NCBI RefSeq assembly: GCF_000472525.1
Contig: NZ_AWZT01000057.1
Coordinates: 1 to 37,923, forward strand
DNA length: 37,923 nt
Direction: 5' to 3'
DNA from: Paraburkholderia dilworthii
GTDB taxonomy: Bacteria > Pseudomonadota > Gammaproteobacteria > Burkholderiales > Burkholderiaceae
The notes below the pieces were generated by a model. The model was not told the origin of the DNA and did not search any database. It worked only from the letters and a program-made list of their open reading frames with translations. Every line of letters begins with the position of its first letter. Positions within the stretch are counted from its first letter, which is position 1. Shown in pieces: positions 33,202 through 37,923 of the stretch. The position numbers were made by a program, and so were the translations under genes.

Positions 33202-34488
33202 TTACACGCCCATGCTGGTCGAGACCTGCCCCTTGTCCGCGGCATTGCCTGCGAACTTGCTCTCCGGTTGCATACGGAACGCGAGCACGACACCGAGCGC
33301 CATCAACAGCATGCTGCCGACGAACGGCAACTCCCAGTTGCCGAAGTAGTCGATCAGGAAGCCGCCCATCACCGGCGAGATGATCGCCGCGAGCGCCGAG
33401 CCCGTGTTCATCATGCCGCTTGCCGTGCCGGAAGCTTCCGGCGCGATGTCCATCGGGATCGCCCACATCGGACCGATCGTCATCTCGGCGAAGAAGAAGC
33501 CCGACGCCAGACACGCCATCGACAGATACACGTTGTGCGTGAACATCAGCGGAATGAGCGACAGCAGGCAGAACAACATGCACACCGACACCATCCAGCT
33601 GCGTGCGCGCTTCAGGCTTCCGGTTCGCTTGTAGACGAAGTCGGTCACGATGCCGCCGAGCGTATCGCCGATCACGCCGGCCAGGAACACGACCGATGCG
33701 AAGATCGCCGACTTCTTCAACTCGAGGTGATAGCTGTGCAGGAAGTATTGAGGAATCCAGCTGAGGAAGAGCCACAAGGTCCAGCCATAGCAGAAGTACA
33801 CGATCGTGACGGGCGCCATGCGACGAAACAGCTTGCCCCAAGGCACGCCCGCGGTCTTTTGCTTTGGAGCGGGCAGAACTTCGAGCTCTTCCGTCGTGAT
33901 ACGCGGGTGATCTTTCGGATGCTCGGTGAACGTGAGCGCCCACACGACGACCCACATCAGGCTGAACGCGCCGCAAATGTAGAAGGATTCGCGCCATCCC
34001 CAGTTCGCCATGACGAGCACGATAAGGCCAGGCGCAACCGCGTTGCCGATGCGCGACGCGGCGTGTGTGATGCCCTGCGCGAAGCCGCGTTTTTCCTTAG
34101 CGACCCAGCGCGCCATTGCGGATGTTGCGGCGGGAAACGTTGCGCCTTCACCGAAACCGAGCAGCACGCGCGCTGCCAGCAGCGAGATCAGGCCGCCGGC
34201 GAAACCGGTCAGCAACGTGGCGATACCCCAGACCGCGCCGCACGCAAGCAGCGTGCGTCTTGCGCCAAAACGGTCGCTCACCCAGCCGCCGATAATCTGG
34301 AACAGCAGATACGGATACGCAAAGGCCGAGAACACCAGGCCGACTTCCGTATGCGAAAGGTGGAATTCCTTGCCGAAGCCCGCCGCCGCCGTACTGACGT
34401 TGACACGATCCAGGTAAGTGATGAAGTACATGATGCAGAGCATCACTAGAACGATACTGGTCGCACTGGTCACACGAAACCGCTTCAT
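33202..34488 (-). CDS. MFS transporter of the anion:cation symporter type
   Basis: This 428-residue inner-membrane protein has twelve helices. Signatures are YLDRVNVSTAAAGFG near residue 26, IGGWVSDRFGARRTLL near 65-80, and a long cytosolic loop between helices 6 and 7. The DRVN-x-S start is typical of carriers for sugar acids, hexuronates, phthalates or related organic anions (ACS family). The start has GGAGA six to seven bases upstream; the longer frame from 34572 is a non-membrane extension. It is placed between the aminotransferase (242-base gap) and the hydratase (three-base gap). It probably takes up the operon's substrate. Confidence 0.88.
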   Translation of the reverse strand: MKRFRVTSATSIVLVMLCIMYFITYLDRVNVSTAAAGFGKEFHLSHTEVGLVFSAFAYPYLLFQIIGGWVSDRFGARRTLLACGAVWGIATLLTGFAGGLISLLAARVLLGFGEGATFPAATSAMARWVAKEKRGFAQGITHAASRIGNAVAPGLIVLVMANWGWRESFYICGAFSLMWVVVWALTFTEHPKDHPRITTEELEVLPAPKQKTAGVPWGKLFRRMAPVTIVYFCYGWTLWLFLSWIPQYFLHSYHLELKKSAIFASVVFLAGVIGDTLGGIVTDFVYKRTGSLKRARSWMVSVCMLFCLLSLIPLMFTHNVYLSMACLASGFFFAEMTIGPMWAIPMDIAPEASGTASGMMNTGSALAAIISPVMGGFLIDYFGNWELPFVGSMLLMALGVVLAFRMQPESKFAGNAADKGQVSTSMGV

Positions 34489-34730
34489 CGTCTCTCTCCA
34501 TTTGCATGTATCGACGGCGCGCCTGACATGGCGCGCTTCGTCGTCGCCCGGCAGTACGCGCCGCCGGGACATCGCATTGTTCAGGGCCGCATTCTGCGCG
34601 CGGCTTTATGATGGAACTGACTTCGTTGATGCCTGTTTTCGTTGTTATCTGCTTTCGTTGACGCGTTGCCGTGGCTCGTTGCATGCGCCGGTTTTTAGAC
34701 TCGCCCCGCGCGACTTTTCTGCCGTTTCGT

Positions 34731-35951
34731 TCAGGCTGCCGCCTTCAAACCCGAGGCTTGCGTCGGCTCGCTCAACCAGTCCATAGCGGCAGGCAAGCCA
34801 CTTTCCTTGAGCGGCACGCCCGCGAGGCGCAAGCCCATTTCGCAACCGGCCAGCGTGGCGAGCAGCATCAGGTCGTTGCAATCGCCCAGATGACCGATGC
34901 GGAACATGCGGCCTTTCATCTTGCCGAGACCCGTGCCGAGCGACATGTCGAAGCGTTCGTAAATCAGCTTGCGAACCGCATCGGCATCGACGCCGTCGGG
35001 CATCATCACGCCCGTCAGCACCGGGCTATATACAGCCGGATCTGCGCACTGGATCTCCAGGCCCCACGCACGCACCGCGCGGCGAGTGGCTTCGGCGAGA
35101 CGCTCGTGGCGCGCAAAGACGTTGTCGAGCCCTTCGCCGAGAATCATTTCGAGCGCTTCGTGAAGGCCATACAGCAGGTTCGTGTTCGGCGTGTACGGCC
35201 AGTAGCCCGTCTTGTTCATTTCGACGATTTCGCTCCAGTCCCAGAAGCTGCGCGGCAGTTTCGCGTGCTTGCTGGCAGCCAAGGCCTTCGGCGAAATCGC
35301 GTTGAAGCTGATGCCCGGCGGCAGCATCAAGCCCTTCTGCGAACCTGAAACGGTGACGTCGACGCCCCATTCGTCGTGACGATAATCGGCGCAGGCAAGG
35401 CCCGAAATCGTATCGACGAGCAACAGCGCGGGGTGGCCCGCGGCGTCGATTGCGCGGCGCACGGCGGCGATATCCGAAGTCACGCCCGTCGACGTTTCGT
35501 TGTGCACGACGCACACCGCCTTGATCGAATGCTGGGTGTCGTCGCGCAGGCGCGCTTCGATCATTTGCGGTTGAACGCCGCGCCGCCAGCCCTCGATGCC
35601 GGGCAGGCCAAGGAACTCAGGCTTCAGGCCCAGGCTTTCCGCCATCTTTTTCCACAGCGTTGCGAAGTGCCCCGTCTCGAACATCAGCACGTGATCACCG
35701 GGGCTCAGCGTGTTCGAAAGCGCCGCTTCCCATGCGCCGGTGCCGGACGCCGGGTAAATCACGACCGGATGCTGGGTTTTAAAGATCTTCTTGATCCCGT
35801 CGAGCACCTTCAGACCCAATTCGCCGAATTCGGGCCCGCGGTGGTCAATGGTCGGGTAGCTCATCGCCCGGAGGATGCGGTCGGGCACCGGACTGGGGCC
35901 GGGGATCTGCAGAAAGTGACGGCCGGCGGGATGAAAATCTAACTTCAACAT
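34731..35951 (-). CDS. PLP aminotransferase, alanine/serine-glyoxylate type
   Basis: This 406-residue class V aminotransferase of the AGXT/SGAT group has the N-terminal PGPSPVPDRI, YPASGTGAWEAAL near 66-78, the PLP-phosphate TGHF contact, LLLVDTISGLACADYR with D180, and the catalytic lysine K206 in VSGSQKGLMLPPG. Such enzymes transfer an amino group to glyoxylate from alanine, serine or ureidoglycine; which donor is used here is open. The ATG at 35951 has GGAGGAG six bases upstream. It is the first gene of the catabolic operon and is divergent from the GntR gene with a palindrome between them. A partner glyoxylate-producing enzyme is not present. Confidence 0.88.
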   Translation of the reverse strand: MLKLDFHPAGRHFLQIPGPSPVPDRILRAMSYPTIDHRGPEFGELGLKVLDGIKKIFKTQHPVVIYPASGTGAWEAALSNTLSPGDHVLMFETGHFATLWKKMAESLGLKPEFLGLPGIEGWRRGVQPQMIEARLRDDTQHSIKAVCVVHNETSTGVTSDIAAVRRAIDAAGHPALLLVDTISGLACADYRHDEWGVDVTVSGSQKGLMLPPGISFNAISPKALAASKHAKLPRSFWDWSEIVEMNKTGYWPYTPNTNLLYGLHEALEMILGEGLDNVFARHERLAEATRRAVRAWGLEIQCADPAVYSPVLTGVMMPDGVDADAVRKLIYERFDMSLGTGLGKMKGRMFRIGHLGDCNDLMLLATLAGCEMGLRLAGVPLKESGLPAAMDWLSEPTQASGLKAAA

Positions 35952-35969
35952 TGCGCTCCTCCGTTTGAA

Positions 35970-35983
35970 TTTTGCATGCAAAA
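35970..35983. promoter_or_regulatory. candidate GntR operator palindrome
   Basis: TTTTGCATGCAAAA is a perfect 14-base palindrome in the 161-base divergent interval between the aminotransferase and GntR starts. A second, shorter symmetrical element, CGCATGCG within TTGCGCATGCGAAA, lies near 36003-36016. A half-match (GTATGCAAAA) overlaps the GntR start codon at 36111. FCD-type GntR proteins bind such short palindromes, so this is the likely operator, by inference. Confidence 0.55.
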
Positions 35984-36112
35984 AACTATATCAGACGAAC
36001 TTGCGCATGCGAAAGGCCAAAATGGTCTTTCGCGGCTGGTGTTTACCCGCGCTCTTACCTTGCGCTTGCGTATCCGATAAAATCAGATGCAACGACGCTT
36101 GAGGAAGTTTGT

Positions 36113-36838
36113 ATGCAAAATTCGGAATTCGAGGGAAGTTTGACCGCATTGCCGGTGCTGCCGAAGGTGGAACGTCAGCGCTTGCACGACACGGTGGTCG
36201 AGCACATTCGCCGCTTTATCGTCGAAGGTGTATTGGAGCCGGGCAAGAAGCTGAACGAGCGCGAGTTGTGCGAAACGCTCGGCATTTCGCGCACGCCATT
36301 GCGCGAGGCGCTGAAGGTGCTGGCCGCTGAAGGACTGATCGAGATATCGCCGAATCGTGGCGCGTCGGTGTCGAAAATGTCTGAGGCGGAGTTGCGCGAG
36401 ACGTTCGAATTGATGAGCGGTCTTGAGGCTTTTTCGGGCGAACTAGCGGCCGAGCGGATGACGGCGGCGGAGCTCGCCGAGATCAAGGCGTTGCATTACG
36501 CAATGCTCGCTTGCCGCGCGCAAAACGATCTCGCCGGGTACTACAGCCGCAATCAGGCGATTCACGACAAGATCAATGAAGCCGCGCGGAATTCGGCGCT
36601 GCGACAGACTTATATCGCGATCAACCGGCGCTTGCAGGCGCTGCGCTTTCGGTCCAATTTTCAGATTCCGAAGTGGGACAGCGCGATTCATGATCACGAC
36701 GAGATGTTGAAGGCGCTTGAGGCGCGGGACGGGAAAAGGCTCAGTCAGATTCTTCGGCAGCATCTGCTTGATAAGCGCGATGCGGTTTTGCAGGTGCAGT
36801 CGAGGGAAGAGGCGGCGGGGGCGGGGTTGAAGGCTTGA
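36113..36838 (+). CDS. GntR-family regulator with FCD domain
   Basis: This 241-residue regulator has a winged HTH at about 20-85 (LHDTVVEHIRRFIVEG, then ELCETLGISRTPLREALKVL, wing NRGASVSK) and an FCD effector domain at about 95-225. The latter carries the acidic and histidine metal/ligand residues of the FadR subfamily (AIHDKINEAARNS; IHDHDEMLKALEARDGKRL). The ATG at 36113 has GAGGAA at a good distance; the frame upstream to 35972 runs through the intergenic palindrome. It is divergent from the aminotransferase-led operon and almost certainly controls it. The effector is probably an organic acid; by family habit, a repressor released by the pathway substrate. Confidence 0.88.
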   Translation: MQNSEFEGSLTALPVLPKVERQRLHDTVVEHIRRFIVEGVLEPGKKLNERELCETLGISRTPLREALKVLAAEGLIEISPNRGASVSKMSEAELRETFELMSGLEAFSGELAAERMTAAELAEIKALHYAMLACRAQNDLAGYYSRNQAIHDKINEAARNSALRQTYIAINRRLQALRFRSNFQIPKWDSAIHDHDEMLKALEARDGKRLSQILRQHLLDKRDAVLQVQSREEAAGAGLKA

Positions 36839-37303
36839 GGGGTGTCTTGCGTGCCGACGTGGCTCATGCGCCGGCGGCAAGCGCGAAAACTTGTTCAGTC
36901 AAAACTCAGTAGGCTGTGGGCAATCACACCCTGTGTTAAACAGTTGCGCCGCATAAAGCTTTCAGGTGATGCGCGGGGAAAATTTCTTTCCCTTCATGCC
37001 CTCAAACATCCATTTCCCTACGTTTTCGCCACACGGGCAGTGCGAGGAAACGTTCGGCCTCTGCACAGGACGGTCCTGCGTATTGCACATATGCCCCGTT
37101 TCGGATTTCAAGCTAACGGCTACCCATGACGGCGACTGACAGGGCAAGTGACTTGTCTGAAACCTGAACAGATGATCTGTCGATGCTGCGATGCCCGCAG
37201 CGTGGGAGGCCCCACGGCGCGCAATGACGGGGTTCCTCATGAAAATCACAGCCTGTGATTTTGACTGCACGCGCCTAATGCACCACACGGCCATCCGGCT
37301 TCT
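36839..37303. other. gene-free interval with inverted repeats
   Basis: No supported gene is seen. At 37242-37262 there is a perfect AAAATCACAG-C-CTGTGATTTT palindrome; as an RNA hairpin it leaves almost no loop but could be a bidirectional terminator for the minus-strand unit ending at 37304. CGTGGG-AGGC-CCCACG at 37201-37216 is a second, shorter stem. Confidence 0.5.
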
Positions 37304-37519
37304 TCACCGCCAGTCGAACCACATCCACTTCCGCGCTGATGAGAACCTGTAGCCCCGGAACATGACCGGGTCATATTCAGGCACTCCACCAAAAAGCGCC
37401 AGCGCGACGACCGGGTTGAGGATCAGCACTTCCGGCCTGCAGCCGTACCGCGCTTCGAACGCCGGGATGTTTTCCTCGATCACCTTGCGCACCGGATGCG
37501 CGGCCTGCAGGCTGTTCAT
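37304..37519 (-). CDS. small hypothetical protein downstream of tssG
   Basis: This 71-residue protein starts MNSLQAAHPVRKVIEENI and ends SSARKWMWFDWR. It has a central hydrophobic VLILNPVVALALFGG (about 31-45) that is too polar in context to be sure of a membrane span. Its ATG overlaps the tssG stop (ATGA) and has a strong GGAGG, so it is translationally coupled to the type VI secretion gene upstream. It is not a core T6SS component that I recognise and may be island-specific. Function unknown. Confidence 0.55.
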   Translation of the reverse strand: MNSLQAAHPVRKVIEENIPAFEARYGCRPEVLILNPVVALALFGGVPEYDPVMFRGYRFSSARKWMWFDWR

Positions 37520-37923
37520 TCGCCACCTCCCCTCATTTGCAGTTCTGCCGCCTTGCGCATCAGCGGGTCCATGTACTGCTCGGGCTCGAACCCCATGCCG
37601 ATGACCGGCTCGCCTGCGGGCGACTCACCGAGCCAGGCCCGACCAGCCAAGCTGCGAGGCATCGCCCAGTATCGCGGGCGGTGCGCATTGCGGCCTGATC
37701 TGCAGTTCCAGGTCCCACTCATATTCCAGGCCGATGTACGCCCGCACCCACTGGACCAGCCGCAGCAGGTCAGCGCCCCGCGGCGTGAAGCGGTGGTATG
37801 TGCCGATGTCCAGCGGACCGATCACGATGCAGATGCGGTATCGCCGGTCGGGCACCTGTTCACCCAGCAGCGCTCCGCCGCCGAGGCAGGCCGACATGCG
37901 CTGTCCGCCCGCCTTGCAGTGCA
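37516..37923 (-). pseudogene. tssG: partial, frameshifted tssG (type VI secretion baseplate)
   Basis: This is the 3' part of a TssG/ImpH-type baseplate gene entering from the right edge. One frame (to about 37647) reads HCKAGGQRMSACLGGGALLG, DIGTYHRFTPRGADLL, LELQIRPQ and ASQLGWSG, then a stop. The neighbouring frame continues WLGESPAGEPVIGMGFEPEQ to a stop at 37516. In TssG proteins LGW-x-x-WLG is one continuous motif, so a single extra C near 37645-37650 (GGGCCTGG for GGCTGG) breaks the reading frame. TssG forms the wedge with TssF, TssK and TssE. Either the gene is dead or there is a sequencing error; the start is outside the window. Confidence 0.7.

Noticed and set aside
36842..37294. Frames on both strands after gntR
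   Set aside because: Composition is not protein-like, no ribosome site, and the interval contains palindromes typical of non-coding DNA.
1..37923. CRISPR array or Cas genes associated with the Tn7-like element
   Set aside because: No regularly spaced repeats and no Cas-like proteins were seen on either strand.

Overview
The window looks like a chromosome of a Burkholderiales bacterium, most probably Paraburkholderia or Burkholderia. The right two thirds (about 13.6-37.9 kb) is G+C-rich with GC-ending codons. It carries gene types usual in that group: a hybrid histidine kinase, DinB, DedA-rhodanese, YcaQ, LysE and DMT exporters, an FCD-GntR-controlled operon and a TssG piece. The left third (1 to about 13.5 kb) is visibly poorer in G+C, has mixed codon use and is accessory DNA.

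Accessory region. The core is a Tn7-like transposon on the minus strand, read from its right end inward: tnsAB, tnsC, tniQ1, tniQ2. The transposase is a natural TnsA-TnsB fusion with a complete DD(35)E triad in the TnsB half. The TnsA half appears to have lost three of its four catalytic residues. Two different TniQ/TnsD-like target selectors are present, each next to a paralogous metallophosphoesterase gene; one phosphoesterase lies on the opposite strand with its own promoter. A probable right end lies at 13481-13520: read outward-in it begins TGTTCTACCA and is followed 30 bp later by a second TGTTTCTACCA copy. No matching left end was found, so the element probably continues past base 1. 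Distal to tniQ2 is cargo: a small operon (122-aa protein, BPSL0761-like protein, metallophosphoesterase), then a run of small overlapping genes with two excisionase-like HTH proteins. A third, broken HTH copy keeps its duplicated ~90-bp leader.

Chromosomal part, left to right: RidA; a 1180-aa hybrid kinase with HPt domain; a chemoreceptor tail remnant followed by a strong terminator; DinB; a short conserved protein; DedA-rhodanese; a cNMP-binding/thioredoxin-reductase-like flavoprotein lacking the CxxC; a small exported protein and YcaQ glycosylase; a LysE exporter behind a terminator-like hairpin; a heavily frameshifted NHL-type pseudogene; and a divergent EamA exporter/AraC regulator pair.

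The next unit is a catabolic operon on the minus strand: PLP aminotransferase, MFS carrier, hydratase of the fumarylacetoacetate-hydrolase superfamily, and a YdiJ-like FAD/Fe-S dehydrogenase. It diverges from an FCD-type GntR regulator, with a perfect TTTTGCATGCAAAA palindrome between them. The window ends in a tssG (type VI secretion baseplate) 3' part that carries a frameshift.

Functional assignments come from reading motifs by eye; no database search was run.
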